Of a DNA stretch of 64,000 nucleotides, positions 35,017 to 46,674 are shown one piece after another. The DNA is from Aplectana chamaeleonis (Eukaryota > Nematoda > Chromadorea > Rhabditida > Cosmocercidae): assembly GCA_029168955.1 (NCBI GenBank), contig JAPDOI010001340.1, positions 124,001-188,000 of the forward strand, written 5' to 3'. The notes under the pieces were generated by a model. That model searched no databases. It saw only the letters and a list, made by a program, of their open reading frames with translations, and had not been told where the DNA came from. Positions within the stretch are counted from its first letter, which is position 1; every line of letters begins with the position of its first letter. The translations under genes and the position numbers were made by a program.

Positions 35017-35019
35017 GTA

Positions 35020-35350
35020 TGAATAAACGCCTAACCGAAAATCCGTACAAGTCCAAAACCCTGTTAGTCTGCGCAAAGTTTGGAAAATGTCCCTTCAACC
35101 TAACTTTGAAAAAGTTAGGTTGAAGGGACATTTTCCCCCTTAGTGGGGTAGTTTTGGGCGCCGAACATGACTATGAGGTCCGTTTCCAGATTTTCGTAAA
35201 AATAATGCGCTTTTTGGAGGGTACAATAAGTACGAAAATCATAGAAAAAATGCCTATAGTTTTTTCAGAGTGGGTCAAGGCAGCTGCGATGGGCATTTCC
35301 GGACTTTTCGTCCGAAAATGGTTCTGGAAAAGTACATTTCATTTGGAATG
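35020..35350. repeat. Dispersed repeat R relative with local inversion
   Basis: CCTAACTTTGAAAAAGTTAGG is a short perfect hairpin around 35,108. Flanking words CCGTACAAGTCC and GGCGCCGAACATGACTATG match other repeat R copies. Confidence 0.5.
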
Positions 35351-35384
35351 GTCACTATGACTTATTGTGGTTCCCTTGTAAGGA

Positions 35385-35540
35385 GTAAGTTAAATGTTAC
35401 TTCTGGGTAAGTTACTTGTATACTAGAAGTAATTTACTTGTGACATAAAATTGCGACATTAAGTAGGTTACTTGTGACATAGAAGTTAGTTACATGAAGA
35501 CTTCACGTTACTTACTCAAAAGTAACATTTAACTTGATTC
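35385..35540. repeat. Small foldback with ACTTGTGACAT repeats
   Basis: AAGTTAAATGTTACTT on the left pairs with AAGTAACATTTAACTT on the right. Between them ACTTGTGACATA is repeated. Possibly a tiny MITE. Confidence 0.5.
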
Positions 35541-35544
35541 AAAA

Positions 35545-36239
35545 CTTTTGAGAATCGCCTAATTTGTAAGTTTTATTCACGCTCACACAAGTTTCGAGAA
35601 GGACACGTTCTGATAGAGGCCCGGCACACACAGCACACCGGAACCCAAGTACTGCTATTTTACCCACTTCCTACTCGCAATGTTAGTTCTCAACATGTTC
35701 CAATCTTGCGATGGGTAATCTCCTCATCTAGGGTCGTATGGTCTAGGTATTCGGTAGATTATTTGGAGCAATCCCAGTGTGCGTTAGGCATCAGGATAAC
35801 CATGGCATTAATAATATTAGTGACAACCGCTACTGCTGGGCAGCCCTCACCGGCAATAGCGGCTGTCACTACTATTGTCGATACCTTCGACCGGTGCCGT
35901 CCTCGGGCACGTTGCATGCGCCAAATTCCTGTCTACTCGTGCACTATTTCTATCTAACTCAACCTTACTTTTGTGCCAAAGCCTCATTTGCGAAATATAT
36001 ACTGTTTTCAGTTTCAATCTTCACGGTGCTAAACTAGTTGGGGGGGGCACTCAAGAATTACCCAATAGAAATGGAAAGATTCAGCTATGAAAATGAAAAC
36101 TTCTTTGATTATCAGATATGTGATACCGTTATCACTCGTTATTTCCTAGAAATTCCATGGAACTAGATCGCTTTCTGAAAACGGTACCACTCATTCCTCA
36201 TTTGAATTCTATGTCCCCCCCCTGAACTAGTTTCGCACC
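35545..36239. other. Anonymous DNA
   Basis: No supported gene. Overlapping short frames on the plus strand at 35,706-36,090 carry no recognised domain. Confidence 0.35.
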
Positions 36240-36378
36240 ATCTTCAGTACTGTGTATCATTGAAAGCATCTATGTATTTGCTTTGAGGTAAACCACCAAA
36301 TCTGTCATAGTTAACAGAATATCTAAGCCATATCAGAGCTAGATGATAGCGTTTGCGAAAATTTTCGACAGAGCGTTA
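36240..36378. repeat. Repeat arm, inverted partner of 53,228-53,360
   Basis: Contains GATGATAGCGTTTGCGAAAA and GACAGAGCG; the same text is inverted at 53,228-53,360. The two copies are 17 kb apart and may be independent insertions. Confidence 0.6.
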
Positions 36379-36379
36379 T

Positions 36380-37089
36380 TTATTTATTTTATTTATTTAT
36401 TTAATTATTTATATACACCCTTTCGGGCATGCCAACAACAAAGAAATAAAAAGCAAAATTCAAGTGATGACAAAAACAAAAACAAAAAAAATCGCAAAAA
36501 ATCTATTAAGCACATGACATCGTTGAGTAACACATCAGCAAGGAGCATCAATTTGCAGAGAGAGCAATTGGCAAGGTCTCAGCTAAGTGAAGCAGAACAG
36601 GAGAAAGTAGATGAGAGAATTTCCCCAAGCGCTCGGAGCTAGTCATAATAGGTTACGTCCTGGAAGGGGTAACGACTTTTATCGTGAACACTGCCTTTAA
36701 ACATGCCGAAATTACAAAACCTCTTTTTCAGAGGCTTACCGATTACTGCAATTTCTAAGATAACAATACCAAGTGAAATCAAAGTTGTATCGCAAAAGCA
36801 GCATTGTTGTGACATACGAACCAGTTGAGAACTCGTATATATAGGCCCGCTTATGGTCGGTTGGTTGGCTGATGGTAATAATTGGGACAGAGAATTCATC
36901 AGTTCTGCTAACACTTTGTCCGGCTTTTTGAAAGTTGATCAATATTCACAGCGGTCATTGAAGGCGGTGTTCAACAATATCATTGTTTCGATATCATTAG
37001 CTGAAATGGTAGGTTGACTCAATGACAGAGCTGGGTTTGTTATGAAATGGTGTAAAAATGAAACAATGAAAAATCTTTGAAGGCAGCGA
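36380..37089. other. AT-rich DNA with solitary MITE termini
   Basis: (TTTA)n-like stretch at 36,380-36,412. An isolated right MITE terminus (ATCGTGAACACTGCCT then TTAA) ends at 36,696, and a left-like AGGCGGTGTTCAACAATATC begins at 36,962. Partners were not found, so these are remnants. Confidence 0.45.
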
Positions 37090-37093
37090 TTAA

Positions 37094-37579
37094 AGGCAGT
37101 GTCCACGATAAAAATCGTTTTTCTGCTTTTCCGCCTATTTTGAATACGGCCCCATGCTGATTCCAATGATGTTTTTGGAATCGTACAAGACCTTCTAGAA
37201 ACGGAGTTATGGTCCCTCAAAAATTGAGCTAGATAAGCATGGTGGACGAGTTTTCCGAGGCTTCTAACTTCCGTCTTTTGCAGCCGATGTATGCGAGCTG
37301 ACCTGAGTAAAGAGAGAAGTCGAGAATGAAGAGAAGAAATGGGCCAATAATCGGAAACCATCGCTCATCTTGTGAATTCAAGCTTTCATTCGTTCACGTC
37401 GGTGGGCGGGCAATGCGCTTTTGGGGTTTGCCTTGTGCTCAAAGTGGCAACTTCGGGCTCTTTTGGGGCTCTTCCTGGCTCGTTTTCATGCGTTCTTTCG
37501 ACGTTAACGTTACAGAGTGTCCCTCCACTACCCATTACTAGTAAAATTTCAAACACTTTTTTCATCGTGAACACTGCCT
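37094..37579. mobile_element. TTAA MITE, subfamily A (copy 3)
   Basis: Intact ends AGGCAGTGTCCACGATAAA and CATCGTGAACACTGCCT with TTAA at 37090-37093 and 37580-37583. The second TTAA is shared with the next MITE. Confidence 0.9.
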
Positions 37580-37583
37580 TTAA

Positions 37584-38132
37584 AGGCAGTGGTCGCGATC
37601 AAATATGCTTGTCGTCTTTTTCTCTCAAAACCCTTTTCTGGGTCTCGAGTTGTAGGACCCATAAGAAAAAATCGCGAAAAAACCACTAATTCGGGCCAAA
37701 TTTTAAGCCTTAACTTTCTTGTCTTTTGATGGTGGACGAGCCCACTCCACATCATCGGCATCGATGAACTCTTATATCAAGAACATCAGCTGGCTTGAAA
37801 TTGAATTTCAATCAGTGAACCTTCGGATTTATGTACACATCTAGTCAAAAACATTGACTGAAGTGCTTTCTTTCATTGCTCAACTGTTTTTATTAGATAA
37901 ATTCGCTTTTATTTCTTCCTCTGAATGTCGTTGATTTTTGACTGCTCGGCATGAGACTGCGATCTTTTTCGTCGCCGCTGTGCACGTGTGCACGAACTGG
38001 ATTCTTTGGGCCCTAGAAACTCTAATTCTAGCCCGTTTTTCACCGCGCTACCTTCATTGTTTTTCAGCTGTTTTTAGTCTAAGCTGATTCTTGTAGTTTC
38101 TTCGATAACGTTTTTCATCGTGACCACTGCCT
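37584..38132. mobile_element. TTAA MITE, subfamily B (copy 2)
   Basis: Ends AGGCAGTGGTCGCGATCAAA and CATCGTGACCACTGCCT; TTAA 37580-37583 and 38133-38136. About 550 bp, noncoding, closely similar to 50,256-50,793. Confidence 0.9.
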
Positions 38133-38189
38133 TTAAAACCGCATTCAACTTTTCGCCAGAGATCGAAGGGTTCGAGTCCCATTGCAACA

Positions 38190-38365
38190 ACAGTGTGGAA
38201 AGCCGGCCTAAAACGAGCAACCAATAGCAATATACGGCCCCAAACTTGAACGTGGTGTACTCGCCCCCCCACACTTCTTCGGTAGCCACAGGGGAGGTGA
38301 GTGGGGCGGGTAAATCACATTCAAGTTTCGGGACGGTATAGATCGATTTGTTGTTTTTTTAAGCC
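38190..38365. repeat. Inverted repeat around 38,288
   Basis: GGCCCCAAACTTGAACGTGG near 38,235 pairs imperfectly with CACATTCAAGTTTCGGGAC near 38,320. Possibly a small foldback element. Confidence 0.5.
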
Positions 38366-38399
38366 GACATTTATTTATTTATTTGATATGCGTCGCATA

Positions 38400-38959
38400 A
38401 GGCAAGCGTTGCATAAAATGCATGAGTCGAGTACCAAAAGTCAACGAACAGATACTAATAATACAAGAGCTTCTTCCCTGCTTGTCGCTTGAAGGCGCGC
38501 AACCCAAGCGGGTGGAGCAGTGAGCCAACTTTTAGGGAAACAACATTGTTGCTGTTATTGGCCTCGTGCCGGCTTGTAGGTCGAATACACAGAAAGGGAA
38601 GAGCTCAAGAGCAGTCCAGCTGGCTAAACTCACTACTCGCTGCGCTTCAGCGACGAAGTGAGCGCAGCGGACTTCCGTCGCGCGCGTTGTACCAGTCGAA
38701 CTGTCTGTAAGTGCCCCTCATTCTGTGCATTCGATCAGCATGCCCCTCGGAGCTTTTGATTTGAAAATTCAAAGGCTGCTTTTACCGTGAGCACTGCATT
38801 CAACTAGACTAGTCTTACTCCACTCCTGCAGCCTCACACGGGTAATTGTTCAATCGTGGTTTGAAGTGAGTGAAATTGAGATCCCTGAGCCTACTACTTG
38901 TTACTAACAGTGAAATAACTGGGAGATATTGCATGAAATACGACATGTCTAACAGGGAA
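38400..38959. other. Spacer before the Penelope-like element
   Basis: No gene supported. A degraded MITE terminus-like GTGAGCACTGCATTCAA lies near 38,788. Confidence 0.35.
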
Positions 38960-39148
38960 GGGTCGCTTACATCAAATGGAGTTTCGGGATGCACATTTAA
39001 TATGTTCTAGGGGGAGGAAAGTGTTCCAATATCCCACACTCAGAATCTGCTAAATGCCCCCCCCAGGCAGTCCCTAAAAAGGATCAAATTTGAACGGGGC
39101 CAGAACGGCTCGGCCGAAGTGAGCTGGTTTAACGATTGAATTACCTTT

Positions 39149-41487
39149 ATGTATGCCAGCATTGCCGATAGGAGGCGTAGGCGTGGATATTGCGTTCATA
39201 GTATAGTTGGGTCGCGCAATTTTCTAAGGTCCCGAATAACACCGGAAGTGTGGGAGTCTATTTCATCAAGGAACCAGGTGGTCTGCAATCGGCTACGCCA
39301 AAACGAAGCTCACCGTCTGAACGAAAAGTTTGTACACTTACGTGAAACAGCCGCCTCACTTCGCCGATCATTCATCAAATGGGATTCAATACCACCAACT
39401 AACAGGTGTACAATTATTGCAACCAATCAGGTGGATAATGATATGAAGGCAACATTGAATCTTGGACCATCGTTTGCGATATCTCAACCTTTCGATAAGA
39501 GAACAATGGATTCCGTATACGTTGGGTTCAACAAGTTTGCATACCATTTGAGGTTACGAGAGAATAATGGACCATCCGTACTGGATAGGTTGTCAACAGT
39601 ACTTTCAACTTCGCCTTTTCCGAAAAGCAATGTTCGTTGTCCAAGGTCTGTTCCTGCTCTCGAGCCAGCCCTTACAACATTACTGGTAAGAATCAAGGAG
39701 GTGAATATGACAGCCTCTTCTACCACCTTCGGAGAGAACCTAACCAGACGAGAACTGATGGGCTTTCACAAGTTGATGGCAGCAAAACAGTATTTGCGGT
39801 ACAGCGTCGGGGACAAAAGCGGGGACTTTGTGGTGATGAGTCAAACTTTGGACAAAGGCGTTACTCACAGTACTCTACAAGACATCGACACCTACATTGA
39901 GTCCTCTCGAAAAGAATTTGACAGAGTCTCGAAACATTTAATGACCACGATCAGAACGATTTTGGGTTCGAAATTGGGACCGAATGCGGCTAAAAGTTTC
40001 GTTACGCTTCAACCAAACATGCCCACGTACTTATTCCATGGTGAAAACACACAAGTTCGGAAATATCGCTCCTGATCAGCTCACAGAAGACGACATCAAG
40101 ACGAGACCGATTATCTCAAGTTGCGGTGGACCATCTGACAAAATCAGTTGGTTACTGGTTAAGCTCTTATCACCACTCTTGCAGTATGTACCTTCCCACA
40201 TCGTGAACACAGGAGATTTCGTGGCAGCACTTACTCAGTGTCAAATTCCCCAGGAATCGACCTATGCAAGCTTCGACGCAGTGTCTCTGTACACTAATGT
40301 TAACGTACGTGATGCAGTCGATGCACTACTTTCTCTATGGAGACAACACGAAAGTGAGGTATACACAATCGGGCTTGATGAGACGGATATGAGAGACCTC
40401 CTGGTAGCAACACTGAAATGTAATATCTTTCAGTTCGATGGACGATACTACAGGCAGAGCAGAGGACTAGCCATGGGTTTGAGAGTAGCGCCATTGCTCG
40501 CTGTTGTTTATCTGGATCGTATAGAAAGAAGAGCAATAACATCTGGGATAACATTTTATAGGCGCTACATTGACGATGTCTTCATTATCGGTAACTCTGC
40601 AGTAGATCTTAGTGACACTCTTCGCCTACTGAATTCACAGGATGCTCTCATTCAGTTCACCGTTGAACAACCGAACGCTGATGGATTTCTTCCATTCCTA
40701 AACACAATGGTGAAGATTCATCAAGGAGCTACACAGTTGAAATGGTACAGAAAACCAGCGTCTCGTAACATACTGGTGCACGCTAGGAGTTGTCACCCAC
40801 TGTACGTCAAGGCGAATGTAGTTCACAATCTACTTGCCACAAAACAAAGGATCTGTAATCATCGATGTGAAAACACCGAACTGATGGTGGAGAACATTTT
40901 GAATCAGACCGGCTATAGCACGGAAACTCCTCACACATGGAGACCGCAGTCGTCATTGGATGGCATACCAATGATTCTACCATACTTGAATGAAAGAGTG
41001 GCTAAAGCAGTGAATGCTGTCGTCAAGAACTCATCGCTTCCAGTCCAACTTATTTTTTCGCCCTCCACCCAACCTCAAGCAACTGCTAACGTCAACTAGA
41101 ATTTATGAGGACAATTGTGGCAGAACAGGGTGCACGTACTGTAGTAGTAGCAAGATATGCCAACTAAAAGGCACGGTCTATCTCTTTGAATGTCTGGCAT
41201 GCAGAGAGAGGTACGTAGGAGAGACTATGAGGCCTCTCTTTCAACGTTTAGATGAGCATAGAAGAGCTCTCCGGAATCCGGCATCGTATCCACTGAACAG
41301 CTTTTCGAAACATCGGACCCGCCGGCACGCACAAGATGCACCTCCTCAACTCACCGTCACGGTATTACACCGTGCAATGAGAAACACTCTTGAGCGGAAA
41401 ATTCTTGAAGCCTTGGAAATCAGACGAATATCACCTGAGATAAATAGCAGAGATGAAATGGGTGATACCCTGCAGCTCATTGCATGA
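39149..41487 (+). pseudogene. Penelope-like RT with C-terminal GIY-YIG endonuclease (frameshifted)
   Basis: Three overlapping frames (39,149-40,075; 39,984-41,099; 41,014-41,487) form one protein of about 780 residues with two frameshifts, near 40,030 and 41,060. RT motifs in order: FDAVSLYTNV; GLAMGLRVAPLLAVVYLD; YIDDVFII (catalytic YxDD-type); LPFLNTMVKI; KWYRKPASRN. The C-terminal part has a CX2C-like GCTYC and a GIY-YIG core VYLFECLACRERYVGETMRP with downstream R and EH. Together they diagnose an endonuclease-positive Penelope-like element, which primes reverse transcription at nicked or exposed 3' ends. The N-terminal half matches no named domain I know. Motif 4 has Ala where Ser is usual. 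Confidence 0.87.
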
Positions 41488-41702
41488 CTACAGTATCGCG
41501 CTACTCTCCGAGAATACGGTAATATCACTATCTAGACACCACTGCGGCTATTTAAGGGTAGGAGCGGGAAAAGTGACCATTTTTAGTCTCACAGCGGCGC
41601 TCGATCGTCCTCTCGAGTGTTCGACTTTTCTGGCACTTCTAAAACGCAGACATTGGTGTGTTTCATCGCGTAGCAGGTGCATTACAATTTGGAATTGACA
41701 TG

Positions 41703-41766
41703 CTTGTTTTTTCACGTCTGACGAAAGGTGTTAAGCACCGAAAGCTAACCGGCAATTTTCGCAGTC
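41703..41766 (+). ncRNA. Hammerhead-ribozyme-like motif, copy 1
   Basis: CTGACGA at 41718-41724, a short stem-loop (GGTG, TTAAG, CACC), then GAAA at 41740-41743 followed by AGCTA. This is the hammerhead core CUGANGA - stem II - GAAA, with a palindromic AGCU as a minimal stem III and CUA as the predicted cleavage triplet (cut after 41747). Known from the family: Penelope-like elements carry type I hammerheads with very short stem III. Stem I is less well paired here than in copy 2, and an additional A follows CUGACGA. Confidence 0.65.
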
Positions 41767-41849
41767 AGTTTTGAAACGTTTTTGGAGTCTCATTCTGACT
41801 ATTTTCGCAATAATTTTTTTTGTAACACCATGAGGCTTCGGGACAGATC

Positions 41850-42860
41850 CATTGCTCGCTGTTGTTTATCTGGATCGTATAGAAAGAAAAAGGCAGCAAT
41901 AACATCTGGGATAACATTTTATAGGCGCTACATTGACGATGTCTTCATTATCGGTAACTCTGCAGTAGATCTTAGTGACACTCTTCGCCTACTGAATTCA
42001 CAGGATGCTCACATTCAGTTCACCGTTGAACAACCGAAAGCTGATGGATTTCTTCCATTCCTAAACACAATGGTGAAGATTCATCAAGGAGCTACACAGT
42101 TGAAATGGTACAGAAAACCAGCGTCTCGTAACATCCTGGTGCACGCTAGGAGTTGTCACCCACTGTACGTCAAGGCGAATGCAGTTCACAATCTACTTGC
42201 CACAAAGCAAAGGATCTGTAATCACCCATGTAAAACACCGAACTGATGGTGGAGAACATTTTGAATGAGAGCGGTTATACCACCGAGGGTCCTCACCTTT
42301 GGAGACCGCATTCGTCATTGGATGGTATACCAATGATTCTACCATAATTGAATGAAAGAGTGGCTAAAGCAGTGAATGCTGTCGTCAAGAAATCATCGCT
42401 TCCAGTTAAACTTGTTTTTCGCCCTCTCCCAACCTCAAGCAACTGCTAACGTCAACCAGAATTTATGAGGATAAGTGTGGCAGAACAGGGTGCACGTACT
42501 GTAGTAGTAGCAAGATATGCCAACTAAAGGCACGGTCTATCTCATTGAATGTCAGGCATGCAGAGAGAGGTACGTAGGAGAAGACGATGAGGCCTCTCTT
42601 TCAACGTTTAGATGAGCATAGAAGAGCTCTCCGGAATCCGGCATCGTATCCACTGAACAGCTTTTTCGAAACATCGGACCCGCCGGCACGCACAAGATGC
42701 ACCTCACTCAACTCACCGTCACGGTATTACACCGTGCAATGAGAAACACTCTTGAGCGGAAAATTCTTGAAGCCTTGGAAATCAGACGAATATCACCTGA
42801 GATTAATAGCAGAGATGAAATGGGTGATACCCTGCAGCTCATTGCATGACTACAGTATCG
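41850..42860 (+). pseudogene. Second, 5'-truncated Penelope-like RT/GIY-YIG copy
   Basis: The copy begins within RT motif 4/5 and repeats copy 1 nearly word for word: the YIDDVFII, FLNTMVKI and KWYRKP blocks are intact in the frame 41,782-42,246. Small indels then break the frame near 42,235, 42,350 and 42,425 and in the GIY-YIG region (42,480-42,860). The fusion of copy 1 3' end to this truncated start lies at about 41,848. Confidence 0.88.
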
Positions 42861-43063
42861 CGCTACTCTCCAAGAATACGGTAATATCACTATCTAGACA
42901 CCACTGCGGCTATTTAAGGGTAGGAGCGGGAAAAGTGACCATTTTTAGTCTCACAGCGGCGCTCGATCGTCCTCTCGAGTGTTCGACTTTTTCTGGCACT
43001 TCTAAAACGCAGACATTGGTGTGTTTCATCGCGTAGCAGGTGCATTACAATTTGGAATTGACA

Positions 43064-43126
43064 TGCTTGTTTTTCAGGTCTGACGAAGGTGTTAAGCACC
43101 GAAAGCTAACCGGCAATTTTCGCAGT
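43064..43126 (+). ncRNA. Hammerhead-ribozyme-like motif, copy 2
   Basis: CTGACGA at 43080-43086, stem II GGTG/CACC, GAAA at 43101-43104, AGCTA at 43104-43108. Stem I starts with GGU directly before CUGACGA, pairing with ACC directly after the predicted cut at 43108. Further pairing (UUG/CAA and UGC/GCA) is possible after an internal loop. This copy fits the consensus better than copy 1. Activity is not shown. Confidence 0.68.
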
Positions 43127-43557
43127 CGTTTTGAAACGTTTTTGGAGTCTCATTCTGACTATTTTCGCAATAATTTTTTTTTGTAACACCATGAGGCTTC
43201 GGGACAGATCAATTTTGACATACCTTTATGTATGTTCAGAATAGATCAGGGCTTGGGCAACAATGCATAATTCCTTACCCTAACAGAACCAATGCACCAA
43301 AATTTTTTACATCTATTCTGAACATATCTAAAGGTAATTCCATCGTTAAATCAGCTCTACTCACTTCGGCCGAACCGTTCAGGTCTTGATCAGATTTTGA
43401 CCTTCTTAGGGACTGCCTGAGGCATTCGGCAGATTCTGAGCATTGGATATTGGAACACTGTCTTCCCCCTAAAACATATTAAAATTGCATCCCGAGACTC
43501 CAACTGAAGTTGGCAACCCTTCCTTGTAAGTAAACGTTGGTGTATTATAGCACAAAA

Positions 43558-43672
43558 TCGATTTTGCCGTTTGCCGTTTTCCGTTTGCCGTTTTCCCGTT
43601 TGCCGTTTGCCGGTCATTTTTGGGGTTTGCCGTTGCCGTTGCCGTTTGCCGAAATTTTAAATTCCTTTGCCG
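43558..43672. repeat. (TTTGCCG)n heptamer array
   Basis: Degenerate tandem of GCCGTTT/TTGCCG units over about 115 bp. It is not the nematode telomere repeat TTAGGC. Confidence 0.8.
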
Positions 43673-43679
43673 CACACCC

Positions 43680-44640
43680 CTGGTCACGTCTCACCGGCTA
43701 CATATCAAGATAGGTGCATAACGATACGGCTTTTCTTGGAATTCGTGTAATTCATAGTACACCGCCTCAACACAGCGAATACCGGAGGCTATTCCCGGGT
43801 AGATGCAAGCACGCAACTGGACGAGGCCATTCCGGGGCGGGTTCTAAGGAACCTCTTTAAACTAAACACGCACCCCAGGCGATGGCTTGCAGGGAGCCTC
43901 TACAGATCGCTATATGTGTTTAGTGCAGCACCACGTCGGAAAGTATTAGAATATATGGAAGCATCATTAATGAAAATGCACGCCTACCCAAATAGTGACC
44001 GATTAAAATTTTGTTGGGCTTCTGTTTTCTGTCCAATAATCTAAGAATACAGTAAACTAGTTAACTAGCTGGTTGCTGAAAGAAAGCCTGGAAGCCTGGA
44101 CAAAAAGTGCTCTGAGCGTGTCGATACCGAGCAAATTTTTCAATCACCTGCAACTTCTACGTCATTAGCTTGAGACCAGAGACGCTTAAAGCCTTACTGC
44201 AGCTTACACGTAAAAGAGGCGGCCAAAGCAAAGTTTGAAGCATATCACGGCAATTACCCTGCTCTTCGTTAGACCAAAGAAAATCGAGAATTTTCTCTAG
44301 TGCAGGAAGAGTTGTCTGGCAGAAACGGCTAGTTCTGGTATCCTGGTTGACAATGGACGTCCATTCATGTAGACCAACCAAAGTAGCACCAAATAGAGCA
44401 TCTTTTGTCACTGGAACAGATACGATATGAGAATAGTGATTAAGTCAGAAAGTCCTTCGGGTATGAAAAATAGCCCCAATTAGCTAAGCGATCGCAAAAT
44501 TTACTACTTGCCGTTCACTATCTCATTTAGTCCTCTTTTGATAGTTGTCGATTAGAAGGAGCTGATTTGGCTTATTTTGCAATGAAAACGAAAAAACGAG
44601 ATCGTTTCGGAGAGAAAACTAGCAAACGTCGTAAGACAGA
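43680..44640. other. Spacer, no gene recognised
   Basis: A minus-strand frame at 44,157-44,411 has no family resemblance that I can name. It may belong to the 3' flank of the adjacent CR1-like element. Confidence 0.35.
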
Positions 44641-44686
44641 AGGCCGATAACCTTCTAACTTGCCTCAGGGACGTCGGCTATTACTG

Positions 44687-46644
44687 TCACATTGATTTAC
44701 CCAGTCTTTTATTGAAAAAAGACCTATCCTTCGACGTGAACACTTCAAGTGGCAGCTGCCCCATCCAACGCGCGCATCGATTAAAGAAGTTGTGGAACAT
44801 ATGATTGCGTCTTTTGTTCCCCAATGCGGCATACTGGACGGCAAACCTGGATGACCTGGAGCTCGATGGTCTAAATATCCAGTATTTTCCTGCCCGCAGC
44901 TTAACTTGCCTTTTGAGAATTCGAAAGCACAGTATTAGGTCGGAAAATATCCGTCTTTTTTGTAGTGAGAAAAGGTAAAAATGACTCAGGCGCTCACTAT
45001 AACTAGGCAAAGAGCTGCGATCGGAGCTAACGCATTTTAACCACAAAATTCGGGTGAAGAGATGCTGAACCTTTTCAATTTTGGCGATATCCTTTTTAAG
45101 AAACGGGCTCCACAGTGGTGAACAATAATCAAGGTGAGGTATTACCAGGGATTTGTGAAGACGTGTCCAAATCCGGACATCCGCACATTTTATATTCCTG
45201 AGCATCATAAACAGTGTGGCATATGCCTTTTTAACAATCTTGCTAATGTGATCGGAAAAGTCGAGGTTCGAATTCAGATAAACTCCAAGGTCTTTGATTG
45301 AGTTGGTCGCAGAAATGAGGACACCATTGACATGAAATTCCGGGGACTCAAGCTCCCCAATATGCATTACCGAACATTTTCCAATATTGAGCGGTAAATT
45401 CCAGCTAGCAGCCATTTCGACCATTACATTTATTGAAGCTCTAAACGCAGAAAGTACTTCCTCCTTATTATCTCGCCCATAGGAACCATAGATTTTGATA
45501 TCATCGGCATAGGCTTGTACTCTAATATTCTAATGTATTTTCAAAAGCTGAGGCAGTTCAATCGTATAAATTAGGAACAAAAGAGGAGATGACACTCCTT
45601 GGGGCACCCCGCTAGTACAAGCGTACCTCGAAGAGAAGTTACGACTAACCTTGACAATCATGTGCCTATCAACTAAATACGATTTTAGCCACTCAAGAAG
45701 ACAGCCTCGAAATCCAAGAAATTCTAGTTTTGCTATGAGTTTGGTGTGACGGACGTTATCAAATGCTTTCGAAAAATCGAAAAAATTATGTCAAAAGAGT
45801 CGCCGGTATTCACCGACCGACTGCAGTCATAAAAGGCATCGAGTAAGTTCGTAGAAGTTGAAGCACCGGGTAAGAATCCGTGTTGCTCAGGAGGAATCAA
45901 TGAAGCCTGACCAAGACAGGAGAGCATAGTTCTACTTATAATTTTCTCCATTACCTTGATAGGTGTAGGAGTGAGGCTGATGGGTCGAAAATCACTCAAA
46001 TCTTTGGTTCCAGAAATCTTAGGAATGGCTGTAACAATTGCCTGTTTCCAAAAGTATGGTACCTCTCCGAGCATCAGTGAAAGATTAAACAGATGTGCAA
46101 GGGGAATAGATAAAGATTTATGACATTTTTTGTACACAACTGGAGGGATACCATCATAGGGCTTGGTCATGGACGACTTGAGAGCTTTCAATATAGTGGA
46201 AATTTCCTGTGGATGAAAGCAGATATCAACGTTGAACGGTTGCGCATAATTACCAGTCATTTGCGGTACGTCGGTGGAACCATCCGAAGAAAAAACACTG
46301 GCAAAGTAGTTCCCTAGAGCATCTGCTTTTTCCTGATCTATGGAATAAGTAAGATCATTGTGAACAAGCAACGGTGGCAAAAAAGTTTTAGGTCTAACGA
46401 TACACCGCAAGGACTGATAAAGATGCTTCAGGTGCTGTCCGGAGGCGAGCCTCTTTTCATAGTTTGCAAGAAACTTTTTCAAGTGACGGTTGAGATCACC
46501 ACATACTTTCTTATGAAGAGGATGACATACTAGCTTTTTCTGACAACAAAATAAGCGCTCTTTTTGTTCAAAGAGATTGACTATATGGGGAAGATAAGCT
46601 ACAGATGGAGATTTCGGGAATTTCATCGGAACAAAGACTGTCAA
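44687..46644 (-). pseudogene. CR1-type ORF2, reverse transcriptase domain
   Basis: Frame 46,644-45,733 covers RT blocks 0-2: KPYDGIPPVVYKKC, WKQAIVTAIPKISG, DFRPISLTPTPIKVMEKI and EQHGFLPGAST. After a frameshift near 45,790 the next frame supplies the SKAFDNV-type block, SGVPQGVSSPLLF and the catalytic AYADDIKIY (about 45,500), with a further stop at about 45,532. The frame 45,424-44,687 encodes the thumb and C-terminal part (WNLPLNIGKCSVMHIG, LGVYLNSNLDFSDHI, HLDYCSPLWSP). Typical RT order, nonfunctional as read. Confidence 0.87.
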
Positions 46645-46674
46645 AGCACTATAATTTACATGACAAAAACGTTC

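Larger units (their letters stand above)
38960..43510 (+). mobile_element. Penelope-like retroelement with tandem truncated copy
   Basis: A first copy (38,960 to about 41,848) is followed directly by a 5'-truncated second copy (about 41,849-43,209). Both end with the same 3' phrase ACACCATGAGGCTTCGGGAC. The second copy starts in the middle of the RT (matches 40,492 onwards). The 5' flanking part of copy 1 (38,960-39,150) recurs inverted at 43,325-43,510, as known for the terminal repeats of Penelope-like elements. Tandem, partially truncated arrangements are typical of this class. Frameshifts in both copies suggest neither is active as sequenced. Confidence 0.88.

Noticed and set aside
43558..43672. 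Possible interstitial telomere repeat
   Set aside because: The unit is TTTGCCG, not TTAGGC, and is degenerate.
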